Below, piece after piece: positions 51,041 through 59,102 of a stretch of DNA of 64,000 nucleotides; the first letter of the stretch is position 1; each line of letters starts with the position of its first letter. This DNA comes from a virus. The stretch is taken from IMG/VR virus record IMGVR_UViG_3300020166_000993, positions 1-64,000 of that record. One strand, 5' to 3'. Under the pieces are notes generated by a model, which saw only the letters and a list, made by a program, of their open reading frames with translations, was not told where the DNA came from and ran no database searches. Made by a program: the position numbers and the translations under genes.

Positions 51041-51068
51041 ATTATACACACTTAAAGTAAAAAGTCAA
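51041..51068 (-). promoter_or_regulatory. sigma70-type promoter for the TonB receptor
   Basis: Minus strand: TTGACT (51063-51068), 16 nt, TATAAT (51041-51046). Leader of about 61 nt, then AAGGAG before the ATG at 50979. Confidence 0.75.
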
Positions 51069-51119
51069 GTTTATTGAACAAAAATGTAAGAACTATGTAA
51101 ACTTAAAGTAGTTTCTAGA

Positions 51120-51959
51120 TTAATCAAACCATAAACAATTTATTTCAGTCTCTATACTTGATCTAGGCGTATCTTGCCTGCCAGGAAATAAAAAAGATGA
51201 ATGCGGTGTAAACCAGCGTTTAGTTTTAAGCAAAGATGAATCATATAATCTAAATAACACAACTTCGTCATAGGTCATTTCTGAATAATAATACCAATTA
51301 TGTGTTATTTCTGGTTTTTTTGAAAAGAGTAACATATGATGTGAGTAGTTAGGATCATTGTTAGCCTCGATATATTTTTTCACTAAATGATCTGGTACTT
51401 TGTAATTAATCATTTCCAAAGGATGTATACTCGTGGGATCACACCAAGCCATTTGACTACAAGGATTAGTTTCTCCTGTATTACGCCAGGCCTTGAACAT
51501 TGCCCAACGTTTAATTGTTGGACTAGGATCGTGGATTTTTTTACTAGCATGCCCTATAAAACTGGGGATGTTGGAAAAATCCAAGTGTTTAAATTTATAG
51601 CCTAAAATTTCAAAAGCATTTGATGTGAGATCGTTATGAGCAAATACAGCAGGAGGTAAGTCTTCTTCTTGATCAGTGGATCTAAATCTAGATTTATTTA
51701 CTAATACACAATCTGCATCAGTTTTTTCCAGACCCAACTTAGCTAATTTGTGATGGTATCTATGTAGGTCATTACTATCGGGCCCGAGTGTTGGGGTAAG
51801 CTTACCAAGTTCGTCGATGTTATGAGGGATAAGCTCAAATCCTAAGGATTGGAGACCTGGTAGTTTAATGGTTCTAGCATTCATTATTTCAACAGGGAAG
51901 TCTTTGTACTCCTCAGGGGTAGGAGATCTATATACACGGTATTGAATAGTAGTTTTCAT
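51120..51959 (-). CDS. CmcJ/NvfI-family oxygenase-like protein
   Basis: 279 aa. The C-terminal half shows the family pattern: FKAWRNTGE, QMAWCDPTSI, NWYYYSEMTYDEVVLF, RLYDSS, TPHSSF and PRSSIETEINCLW. Members include the CmcJ subunit of cephamycin biosynthesis and fungal 2OG-dependent NvfI-type oxygenases. A non-haem iron oxygenase role is likely. It overlaps a methyltransferase gene by ATGA, as part of a four-gene cassette with a sulfotransferase and a second family member. Confidence 0.65.
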   Translation of the reverse strand: MKTTIQYRVYRSPTPEEYKDFPVEIMNARTIKLPGLQSLGFELIPHNIDELGKLTPTLGPDSNDLHRYHHKLAKLGLEKTDADCVLVNKSRFRSTDQEEDLPPAVFAHNDLTSNAFEILGYKFKHLDFSNIPSFIGHASKKIHDPSPTIKRWAMFKAWRNTGETNPCSQMAWCDPTSIHPLEMINYKVPDHLVKKYIEANNDPNYSHHMLLFSKKPEITHNWYYYSEMTYDEVVLFRLYDSSLLKTKRWFTPHSSFLFPGRQDTPRSSIETEINCLWFD

Positions 51960-52567
51960 TTAAGTTTCTTAAGAACCAATACACTGCCTGCACTGTCTAC
52001 TTCCTGCCCTTTACCGCCATCAACTAATTCCTGACACGCAGTGGTTACGCCAGGACAATGGTTAATCTGATTACGATGTTTTAATCCGTCGTTAGGCACA
52101 GCATCATGGAATACACATAATCCTCCAATGTCTAAACTGTCCCAGTGAGTGTCAATATCTCGCTTAACTCCTTCGTAGGAATGGTCACCATCAATAAATA
52201 ATAATCCTAAATTACCTGTTGTTATGTTTTTAGCATCATCTTTAATCAGTTTTAAACTCTTGGAAAACTCAGGATCTGAGAAATATTTTTCTGATGTCTG
52301 GTGATGGGCTGGCGCAATGTCAACACTAATCACAGGCCTGTCAGCCCCAGCGGCCGCTACAATTAACACAGTGCTACCACCATGGCGTCTGCCAATTTCC
52401 AGTATAGTACCTGAAGTAGCTTTAATAGATCGCCACAGGCATTCTGCCTCATCAAAGTTCAGACGTACGATACCTCTGTCATTGTTGTTGTTATAGGGGG
52501 TGTCTTTATATCCATGTAAGAATTTCATTTCTGAAACACTATTGAATTTTGTTTGTAATGTAATCAA
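51956..52567 (-). CDS. SAM-dependent methyltransferase (CmcI/Methyltransf_24-like)
   Basis: 203 aa. GTILEIGRRHGGSTVLI (motif I), VISVDIAP, GLLFIDGDHSYEGVKRD and GGLCVFHDAV fit the methyltransferase 24 / cephalosporin hydroxylase-like group. The reading starts at TTG 52567, which has AGGAG at ideal distance; the first ATG is at 52528. It is flanked by CmcJ-like genes, recalling the CmcI-CmcJ pair. Confidence 0.75.
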   Translation of the reverse strand: MITLQTKFNSVSEMKFLHGYKDTPYNNNNDRGIVRLNFDEAECLWRSIKATSGTILEIGRRHGGSTVLIVAAAGADRPVISVDIAPAHHQTSEKYFSDPEFSKSLKLIKDDAKNITTGNLGLLFIDGDHSYEGVKRDIDTHWDSLDIGGLCVFHDAVPNDGLKHRNQINHCPGVTTACQELVDGGKGQEVDSAGSVLVLKKLK

Positions 52568-52605
52568 GTGTACTCCTATTAATTTTATTAAGTTGTCTGT
52601 TTCTT

Positions 52606-53196
52606 TTACCGCAGATTACTCTTTGTTATACTATTATTTTTTAATGCGTTTTCCATGCATACCTTACTGTTGTGTCTTACATCTCCATCAAATAAAAATT
52701 GTTGTAATTTATCTAACTTAGTTAAATTAATATTAATCATATCATTAAATGATAAGTTAAAAGTATTTTCTGTGCCCTGCCAGCCTGCAACTCCGTTACG
52801 AAGTTTAGCCAAATTATCGATGGGGAACGCTGCTTCGCTTAAATCTTGCCTTTTTGTTTGCTCCCTCATTCTGTTCAGTGATTCAATACATTCTTGTTTG
52901 TCCCTTGTTAACAGAATTTTTTTAAAATCTTTTAATGATTTTTCTGTTATAGGATTATATTCAATGTGCCCTTGAGAAAAATAATTATCAGTTATTAATG
53001 ATGCAGTGCGTGTTATTGGCCGATACACCGCCTTATCCGGTCCATACAGTTTTTCTTTATGAATATTGCGTGGATTAAATTTTACAAAACCTGTCGATGT
53101 AAAATGCATCCAGCTAGGATTTATTTTTAATTCAGAAAGCAAGTTTACGCATAAGTAAGTTCCTGATTTAGGTTGGCTAATAATAACATATTTCAT
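52606..53196 (-). CDS. sulfotransferase-like protein, 196 aa
   Basis: ISQPKSGTYLCVNLL is the PAPS 5'-phosphosulfate loop (PKSGTxxL) at the N-terminus, and ILLTRDKQECIESL the 3'-phosphate region (RDxxxxxxS-like). This is a clearer match than the sulfotransferase at 23369. Its ATG is one base after the stop of the second CmcJ-like gene. Confidence 0.75.
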   Translation of the reverse strand: MKYVIISQPKSGTYLCVNLLSELKINPSWMHFTSTGFVKFNPRNIHKEKLYGPDKAVYRPITRTASLITDNYFSQGHIEYNPITEKSLKDFKKILLTRDKQECIESLNRMREQTKRQDLSEAAFPIDNLAKLRNGVAGWQGTENTFNLSFNDMININLTKLDKLQQFLFDGDVRHNSKVCMENALKNNSITKSNLR

Positions 53197-53197
53197 T

Positions 53198-54202
53198 TTA
53201 ATTTAACCAACCTAATAAACAGTTACAGTCTATGCTTGTTCTATGTGGTAATCCTTTTTCTTTAAGACGAAATCCAGTGTGTATACTTGCCCAGGATTTG
53301 TTTTGATAAAACTTTTGGCTGTCCCAAATATTAAATAAGATTAATTCATCAGGTTGTAGGTTGGGATAATAATAATACTTTCCAATAAGTTGAGTACAAT
53401 CTCTATGTATTGTTAATGTTTGATAGTTTGAATCCTCAAATATTTTTCTCACCTCACAAGTTTTAAGTACATCAATATTACCTGAGCCTTCTAGCATGAA
53501 TTGGTTATCAGGATGTTCAGGCCCTAAGTTTCTCCAGCTGTTATAGCATGCTGTTCTAACTGTACTCCAATCGGCATCAGCAAGTGATTGTTTGTTTATA
53601 CCAGGAGCAAATCTTACTGTATAATCCTTATGCAGGATTGAATTCGGATTGATTACTCTGTTAAGCCATAGTCGACTAGTGTTAAACCTACGTGTAGATT
53701 TTTCCAGTTTTGAATGTGTTAAACCTACACTGTGCAATATTAGAGCTTTTATATATGGCTCCATTGCGGAATGATAATCATTGTGCAGTGACGAGGCTAC
53801 AGTACATTGGTTTTTTACTGTACGTAGGCGATAAGCAGCAGGGCTAGGCCCTGGGATGTTTTCTTGTAAATTAAAATGCTTACCCGTCTCGGAGAGATTG
53901 ACATTCTCGGAGCGCTCCCCTGAGGGCAGATGATTACTTGAACGTATCCTATGACTATGACATAACACTATGTCTGGTTTAAATGTATCCATCATTATAT
54001 CAGCTAGTTCATTATAATAGACTTCAGCTATTTTTTCAGAGTTAGTTATAATCCTGCTATTGTCTCTAGAAGTAAAAACTTTTGATTTATGATTTAATAA
54101 AGTAAGGTTATTACTGCCAAAATTAATATCTGCTTCCCTTGCATTATGAATGTCAATGTCGATAATGCCATCATGGAGATTGATCTCACCAGTGATTTTC
54201 AT
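53198..54202 (-). CDS. second CmcJ/NvfI-like oxygenase, 334 aa
   Basis: The C-terminal part repeats the pattern of the 51120 protein: CYNSWRNLGPE, KYYYYPNLQPDELILFNIWDS, SIHTGF and HRTSIDCNCLL. The N-terminal 150 residues are beta-rich and differ. It overlaps the spanin lipoprotein gene by ATGA. Probably acts in the same pathway as the first oxygenase; substrate unknown. Confidence 0.6.
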   Translation of the reverse strand: MKITGEINLHDGIIDIDIHNAREADINFGSNNLTLLNHKSKVFTSRDNSRIITNSEKIAEVYYNELADIMMDTFKPDIVLCHSHRIRSSNHLPSGERSENVNLSETGKHFNLQENIPGPSPAAYRLRTVKNQCTVASSLHNDYHSAMEPYIKALILHSVGLTHSKLEKSTRRFNTSRLWLNRVINPNSILHKDYTVRFAPGINKQSLADADWSTVRTACYNSWRNLGPEHPDNQFMLEGSGNIDVLKTCEVRKIFEDSNYQTLTIHRDCTQLIGKYYYYPNLQPDELILFNIWDSQKFYQNKSWASIHTGFRLKEKGLPHRTSIDCNCLLGWLN

Positions 54203-54678
54203 TTATTTTTATATTTTTCAGTAAGTTCTTTGTTACGTGCAACATAATCTTCTAGATCCGTATCACCATCTCCGTCAGCGTCGGATGTTGTGGTTGCCTG
54301 TCTGTAATAAAGGATTACATCTTTGCTTTGCAATATGTAACGTTTGATCTCTTGTAAATTAGCAGCCATTGCTTCATAGTCTTGAGGAATAAGAGCGAAA
54401 ACCACAAAGCCACCGTCCAGTATTTTCTCTACCTTCTTGATCTGTTCATCTAGGTTATTACGATTAATCACAAAAAACTCTACGTCTTGCATTTGTATTT
54501 CTTGTGGGAGTGGAGGTTGATAAATTTCTACAGCAACCTGTTCGGTTACTATTTTTACTTCAGGAATAGGTGGGGGTAATTTGTCCTTACCTTTAAAAAG
54601 ACCCCCTATTCCAAATGAAGCGCAACTACTTAGTAGTAGAGTCGCTGTCAGTATCGCTAGTGTCTGTGTTATCCGCAT
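54199..54678 (-). CDS. lipoprotein, candidate outer-membrane spanin (Rz1-like)
   Basis: About 159 aa from the ATG at 54678. Signal peptide with lipobox LLSSC (Cys near residue 18), then a proline-rich KLPPPIPE segment and helices. The start lies inside the end of the preceding Rz-like gene, the classic nested/overlapping spanin arrangement. Spanin pairs fuse inner and outer membranes at lysis. It is longer than lambda Rz1, so the call is moderate. Confidence 0.6.
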   Translation of the reverse strand: MRITQTLAILTATLLLSSCASFGIGGLFKGKDKLPPPIPEVKIVTEQVAVEIYQPPLPQEIQMQDVEFFVINRNNLDEQIKKVEKILDGGFVVFALIPQDYEAMAANLQEIKRYILQSKDVILYYRQATTTSDADGDGDTDLEDYVARNKELTEKYKNK

Positions 54679-55084
54679 TTTGTACCTCTTTGCTGGCTTG
54701 CTCAACGCTTCTGAACACTTCAGCTGTGCTTTTGTTAGCACGTGGTTCAATTAGTCCAGGCTTTGCTCTGGCAAGTTTTGTTAGGTTGTGTCGTTTAAAT
54801 ATACTCAAGTATGCATCACGTTCTGCTGCAATTGCATTTGATTTTGCACTAAGCTCACTGATAGCAACATTTTGTGCTTGTGCTTTTTGGCTTAGGCTTT
54901 GTATTGTGTTTAAGTTTTCTGCTTGTGCTACTTCAAGTGCTGCCGCTTTCTTTTGTTCCACTTGTAGTTTGTAACCCAGATCATCAATTTGATCTTGCTT
55001 TGCATTAATAGTAGTGTAATGATAAAACCAGGCGGCACCTGCTACTAAAATTAGTACTGGTAATAGTTTTAAGAATCCGAACAT
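54626..55084 (-). CDS. candidate inner-membrane spanin (Rz-like), 152 aa
   Basis: One N-terminal membrane helix (residues 5-22, LLPVLILVAGAAWFYHY), then a long periplasmic coiled coil (residues 30-90) and an acidic disordered tail. This is the Rz/i-spanin plan. The next gene, a lipoprotein, starts 53 nt inside its 3' end. Lysis role inferred from topology and overlap. Confidence 0.6.
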   Translation of the reverse strand: MFGFLKLLPVLILVAGAAWFYHYTTINAKQDQIDDLGYKLQVEQKKAAALEVAQAENLNTIQSLSQKAQAQNVAISELSAKSNAIAAERDAYLSIFKRHNLTKLARAKPGLIEPRANKSTAEVFRSVEQASKEVQNADNTDTSDTDSDSTTK

Positions 55085-55827
55085 AATCGTGTTACTAACA
55101 CCTGTTGCTGGGTTGGGTGGAAAACCACAATGTAATCATCTATGGGTACTGCTCTCATTTCTCCTAACATTTTATTAAATGTTCTCATAACGCTATCTAG
55201 AGGTTTTAAAGCACTTTCTGAAATGCCTATGTCTTGCATTATTTCTTTTTCACCAAATCCACTAATAGTTAATTGTGCTGTATTTTGTCCTTTTGTCATT
55301 GTTATTGTATTTTCGTTAATTACAACCGTATCTAATAATGATTTACCTAAAAATTCTAAAATATCCTGGTTTTTTTGGTTCATTTGTTCTTCTGCTTGTT
55401 GCTTATCCATATCTTCCCGTGTTTTATAATCAGCCGGATCTGTTATTAGAGCAGCCTTAAATTCGTCACTGCCTAACGGACTGTAATCATCTGTTAAGTG
55501 TGTCTTTACTTCCCAATTAAGTTCGCCAGCAACATTGGAAATATCGTTGGTTAACTGTTTTATGTTATTGTATGTATTTTCGTTACGATCAAGTTCTACA
55601 AATACCATAAAGTAACCATCCTCATTTGGATTTGGAGTTACTTCAACGTCACGGAACTCTACTATGCCATTATTAATAAATGAGTAAAGATCTTTGCCAA
55701 CTAATTCTTCGGAAACATAATATCCAACTACTACTACATCTTTGCTTTCGCCAGTTTTTGGTTCAAATTCATCAACTGAAACTTTTTTTAGGACAGTGTC
55801 TTTTAAATCTCCTTCATATAATCCCAT
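55069..55827 (-). CDS. hypothetical phage protein, 252 aa
   Basis: Starts MGLYEGDLKDTVLKKVSVDE. Acidic, soluble, mixed alpha/beta with a glutamine-rich central helix (KQQAEEQMNQKNQ). It overlaps genes on both sides by 1-16 nt. Lying beside late genes, it may be a virion assembly protein; not recognised. Confidence 0.6.
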   Translation of the reverse strand: MGLYEGDLKDTVLKKVSVDEFEPKTGESKDVVVVGYYVSEELVGKDLYSFINNGIVEFRDVEVTPNPNEDGYFMVFVELDRNENTYNNIKQLTNDISNVAGELNWEVKTHLTDDYSPLGSDEFKAALITDPADYKTREDMDKQQAEEQMNQKNQDILEFLGKSLLDTVVINENTITMTKGQNTAQLTISGFGEKEIMQDIGISESALKPLDSVMRTFNKMLGEMRAVPIDDYIVVFHPTQQQVLVTRLCSDS

Positions 55828-56357
55828 TATACTTGTCCTCCTGACAGCTGCTCTTCGTTCTCAGCCTGTTGCTCGGCATTTAAACTTTCTGTGTCAACAT
55901 AGTTATTCTCTTCTGATTGCACTATCTCTGTGGTGAATTCATCCACATATCTACGAGGCATCTTGATTTCTACTACCCAAACTGGTTCAGTTTTAGTTTT
56001 TGCTTTATGTCTAACCCTGCCGTCAGTACTAATGTCAGTGGTAATATCGTCAAATGTTTTTACTTTGACAGGTGAAAGTAAATCATCTTTGTAATATTTA
56101 ACCAAACAATTTCTAGCAAATAATCTTTTTGCACCAGCTGGATCAGGCATTTCTGATTGTTTGTAAAGTAATTTTACGCCGACATAATGTCTATCTAGGG
56201 TAGGTCCTTCAAGCACTTCGCCTTTGCTCCAGTTTTTATAAGCATAAAGGTCAATATTATCCAGTGTTTTTTCAAATTCCAATAGCATATCCAATAATGT
56301 ATTAGTTTCAGATATCTTTTTGATCTGGTCGTTTAACAATTTTACAGATATAGTCAT
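55827..56357 (-). CDS. hypothetical phage protein, 176 aa
   Basis: Starts MTISVKLLNDQIKKISETNT; helical N-terminus then a beta-rich core (RHYVGVKLLYKQSE) and an acidic disordered tail. A GATAAATA late box and a GGAG ribosome site precede the ATG, so it is a late, probably virion, protein. Confidence 0.6.
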   Translation of the reverse strand: MTISVKLLNDQIKKISETNTLLDMLLEFEKTLDNIDLYAYKNWSKGEVLEGPTLDRHYVGVKLLYKQSEMPDPAGAKRLFARNCLVKYYKDDLLSPVKVKTFDDITTDISTDGRVRHKAKTKTEPVWVVEIKMPRRYVDEFTTEIVQSEENNYVDTESLNAEQQAENEEQLSGGQV

Positions 56358-56377
56358 ATCATGTCTCCGAATTACAA

Positions 56378-56983
56378 CTATTTATCTGATTCGTCAACGA
56401 AAGGCAAAGATTCTGTAGGCTGTACAGGAATCAATAATCCTGCTTCATTTAATCTGTTAAAAACAACATCCCAACTTTCCTGAACCATAATTTTAAGAAT
56501 TAATCTATGATTAGGATCTGGTTTAACAGTATGCCAAATTTTCTCTACATTGACAAATAGTGCTTCAAAGGGATATTTATGTTGTATTCTGTCTTTCCCT
56601 AACCATATTATAGGCACTGTATCCTGTAAATTTAAATTGATTGTCACTCCTGAATTCTGGTCGTCTATGTGCCAACCTAGGCAGGTATTAGGAAATTGAT
56701 AATTAAACCTAGGATAAGTCTCTAATCCTTGTAGGTTTAAATCTTTTGAAACCTTGTCAACTTCATTTTTCATATCTGTGCCTTCAAAACACATCATATG
56801 AAAGTAATATAATTCTCTCTTTGTTTGGCAACTCCAGTGCCAAAATTGATCGTGCCTACAAGGATCGTTATTTACTCCAGGTCTTATATTATCATAAAAG
56901 ACATCTTGGTAATATTTTTTGTCTATTTCATAATCTAAGGCCCAGGGCCTTGTTACATCATCTACATCTAGCTGATAATCCAT
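56378..56983 (-). CDS. 2OG-Fe(II) oxygenase-like protein, 201 aa
   Basis: LGWHIDDQNSG (HxD), VEKIWHTVKP (second His) and NHRLILKIMV (Arg) match the double-stranded beta-helix ligand order seen in the genes at 30550 and 31550. Probably a non-haem iron hydroxylase or a degenerate relative. The target is unknown. Confidence 0.6.
   Translation of the reverse strand: MDYQLDVDDVTRPWALDYEIDKKYYQDVFYDNIRPGVNNDPCRHDQFWHWSCQTKRELYYFHMMCFEGTDMKNEVDKVSKDLNLQGLETYPRFNYQFPNTCLGWHIDDQNSGVTINLNLQDTVPIIWLGKDRIQHKYPFEALFVNVEKIWHTVKPDPNHRLILKIMVQESWDVVFNRLNEAGLLIPVQPTESLPFVDESDK
56379..56386 (-). promoter_or_regulatory. T4-like late promoter GATAAATA
   Basis: GATAAATA on the minus strand, 21 nt before the ATG at 56357, with a ribosome site in the leader. 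Confidence 0.6.
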
Positions 56984-57029
56984 AAATAATATTTTCCTAT
57001 TTCGCTTATTTACTTTTCAGTATTTACAC

Positions 57030-57458
57030 TTACTTACTTAAATGATCTCCGTGCGCAATAGTTTTAATGTTGTGGCAAGTGGGACATAATGTTTGCAAAT
57101 TTTTAGGGTCATTATTGTCATGATTACCGTCTATGTGATCTACTGTTAGCACACTTCGGATTGCAGCATTTTGTACTTTTTTATCAGTTATGCTCTTAAT
57201 CCAGCGATGCCGCAAAGGGTCAAAACCACAACAGTCACAGGAATCATTTCTACTAAAACTGTATGTTTTACGCCCTGTAGCAAGACCACCGTATTCACTT
57301 AAACTGCGCTGATGGGATCTACAATACTTGTCACTGCCTGGTCCCTGGTAGGGTGTGAGAACCTTCCCACACCCTTCAACAGTACAACGTTCAGTTCTAG
57401 CTTTTTTAAGTAAAACCCCTTCTTTTAATTTATCAAACTCTGCTTCACGGAATGCCAT
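57030..57458 (-). CDS. HNH endonuclease, 142 aa
   Basis: Zinc-binding C/H pairs (CTVEGCGK, CRSH, CDCCGF) precede an HNH core LTVDHIDGNHDNNDPKNLQT with CPTCHN. The DHxDGNxxNN form is the phage homing-endonuclease type. The ATG shares a base with the ParB-like gene stop. Confidence 0.82.
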   Translation of the reverse strand: MAFREAEFDKLKEGVLLKKARTERCTVEGCGKVLTPYQGPGSDKYCRSHQRSLSEYGGLATGRKTYSFSRNDSCDCCGFDPLRHRWIKSITDKKVQNAAIRSVLTVDHIDGNHDNNDPKNLQTLCPTCHNIKTIAHGDHLSK

Positions 57459-58735
57459 TATGACAACTCCTCAGCAGTAAACTCGTATGCAAACTTACCG
57501 CTAAATGTTGGTAGCTCAAGTTTAAAGCCAGCATTTCTAACAGCCTGACATAACCATGTAGGAGCAACTTCTGTCTGATTACACCTTGAGTTGAAGTGTC
57601 CACGTACATCTTCAGGTTGTCTACGTAACCAGCCAGCATATGCAGCCATTACTTTGGCATGCTTTTTATATTTCCAATTGTTACCGTAACCTTTCTGCCA
57701 GGTATTTTCTGTAACTATTCCTAGACATTTTGCAAACTGTTTGATGTAGTCACTATCCACATCAATACCTTGCACATCACATGCTCTAAAAATATGAGAC
57801 ATGTTGTCTATTTCCAGAGGTTGCACACTTTGGTCTGAATTAGTAATGCGATGATATTCAAACACATTAGCAAGAACGCTACTTTTCCATTTGTTTATAT
57901 CACGGCTGTTAGCAGGAAAAATTTCTGTAGCACGTGATACAGCCCCAGGCTGCAGGTGATTTCCAAATTTTTCGTGAGTAAAGAACATACCATTCTGCTC
58001 TAATGCAGTCTGTATCTCTTCAAATCTAACACTCCAAGGATCTGTGTCCCCGTTATTGCGTACACTAAAAACATACTGCTGGTAAAGGTCAAATTTGTCA
58101 AGAGCTTTAGTCATAGTATTATCGTGGACACCAATAAAACGCTTTCGAAGTTTTGCTATATCCTGAGCAGGATGTACTGCTACTGGAACTACTAGGTCCA
58201 GTGCGTCTTGTTCAGTCATTCCAAAAGCATATACCGCAACACAAAACAGAGTAAGCGCAGTGTGCTGACCGTCCCAGATGGCATAAAACTGCTCTCCTGT
58301 GATCTTGTCTTCATAATGGACTAATACTTCGTCATCTGTTAAAGGATATACACGGATTACATTAACGTATGCTGGATCAAACTTGCCTAAAATATCTACA
58401 ATCCAGTTCGGATCTGGTATACGCTGGATACTGGCGTTAATAAAACACTGCCTAAGTGTAACCTGCTGGTCTTTAGGAATGTACACCATAGATGGATACA
58501 TGTCCTGAAATTTTTCATACTGTGGGAACCTGAACCGAAACTCTTCACAAACTTCAACAATCTGTTCCATGACTGATTCATCGCTGTTTACGTAAGTATC
58601 GAACCGGTCTATTAAGGACGCAATTTCGTCCTGGTTGGTGTTATACTGAGCATTAGCTTGATCAGCAAATGCGTTAGTTTTTTGGCTTTGATGGGCCTTT
58701 AAGATTCCTGGAACCTTCCATGTATTCTGATGCAT
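57458..58735 (-). CDS. ParB/sulfiredoxin-like domain protein, 425 aa
   Basis: FYAIWDGQHTALTLF in the first half matches the ParB-type nuclease/CTPase box (DGxHR-like, with T for R). The rest is helical and basic. Such proteins in phages act as DNA nucleases, methylation partners or regulators. It has a promoter (58823-58850) with the conserved upstream block and a leader of about 85 nt. Confidence 0.65.
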   Translation of the reverse strand: MHQNTWKVPGILKAHQSQKTNAFADQANAQYNTNQDEIASLIDRFDTYVNSDESVMEQIVEVCEEFRFRFPQYEKFQDMYPSMVYIPKDQQVTLRQCFINASIQRIPDPNWIVDILGKFDPAYVNVIRVYPLTDDEVLVHYEDKITGEQFYAIWDGQHTALTLFCVAVYAFGMTEQDALDLVVPVAVHPAQDIAKLRKRFIGVHDNTMTKALDKFDLYQQYVFSVRNNGDTDPWSVRFEEIQTALEQNGMFFTHEKFGNHLQPGAVSRATEIFPANSRDINKWKSSVLANVFEYHRITNSDQSVQPLEIDNMSHIFRACDVQGIDVDSDYIKQFAKCLGIVTENTWQKGYGNNWKYKKHAKVMAAYAGWLRRQPEDVRGHFNSRCNQTEVAPTWLCQAVRNAGFKLELPTFSGKFAYEFTAEELS

Positions 58736-58822
58736 AATTTTACATCCTTTTTTATGCCCTTTACGAGCTGTTAGTTTTTTAGTTTATGGCTTAAATGCCT
58801 ATGTAATTTTCATTACTCGTAC

Positions 58823-58850
58823 ATAATAGCAAATTTTGCAGATAAGTCAA
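58823..58850 (-). promoter_or_regulatory. sigma70-type promoter for the ParB-like gene
   Basis: Minus strand: TTGACT (58845-58850), 16 nt, TGC then TATTAT (58823-58828). Upstream AAAATCAACAACTTAGAGC matches the promoters at 1035 and 34199. Confidence 0.7.
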
Positions 58851-59102
58851 GCTCTAAGTTGTTGATTTTATTGGAGATTTTTACGCTGCTAAGTGCTTGA
58901 TTTTATTAGGGCGAATAGTGTAGGAATCCTTGAAGTTTTGTAAAAATTGCAAATTATGTAAAATTTTTGTTGGTTTATATGCTAAATAATATTTGATGAT
59001 AAAGAACCATCTAAAAAGTTCATGTAATAACCATTCATTTAACGTGTATTGGACGAGAGTCTTCTACACGTTTTTTTATGACTGGATTAACAGGAGTAAA
59101 CT
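58851..59102. other. divergent intergenic region
   Basis: About 250 bp between the minus-strand ParB-like gene and plus-strand phoH. It holds the upstream block of the ParB promoter, an AT-rich stretch with no convincing -35/-10 for phoH, and the hairpin at 59041-59077. A CTAAATA near 58983 could be a degenerate late box for phoH. I see no protein gene in it. Confidence 0.5.
59041..59077 (+). terminator. terminator-like hairpin in the phoH leader
   Basis: AACGTGTA (59041-59048) pairs perfectly with TACACGTT (59065-59072), with an inner GAC-GAGA-GTC stem, and is followed by seven T. It lies 26 bp before the phoH start. It could terminate a small upstream RNA or attenuate phoH. Confidence 0.6.
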
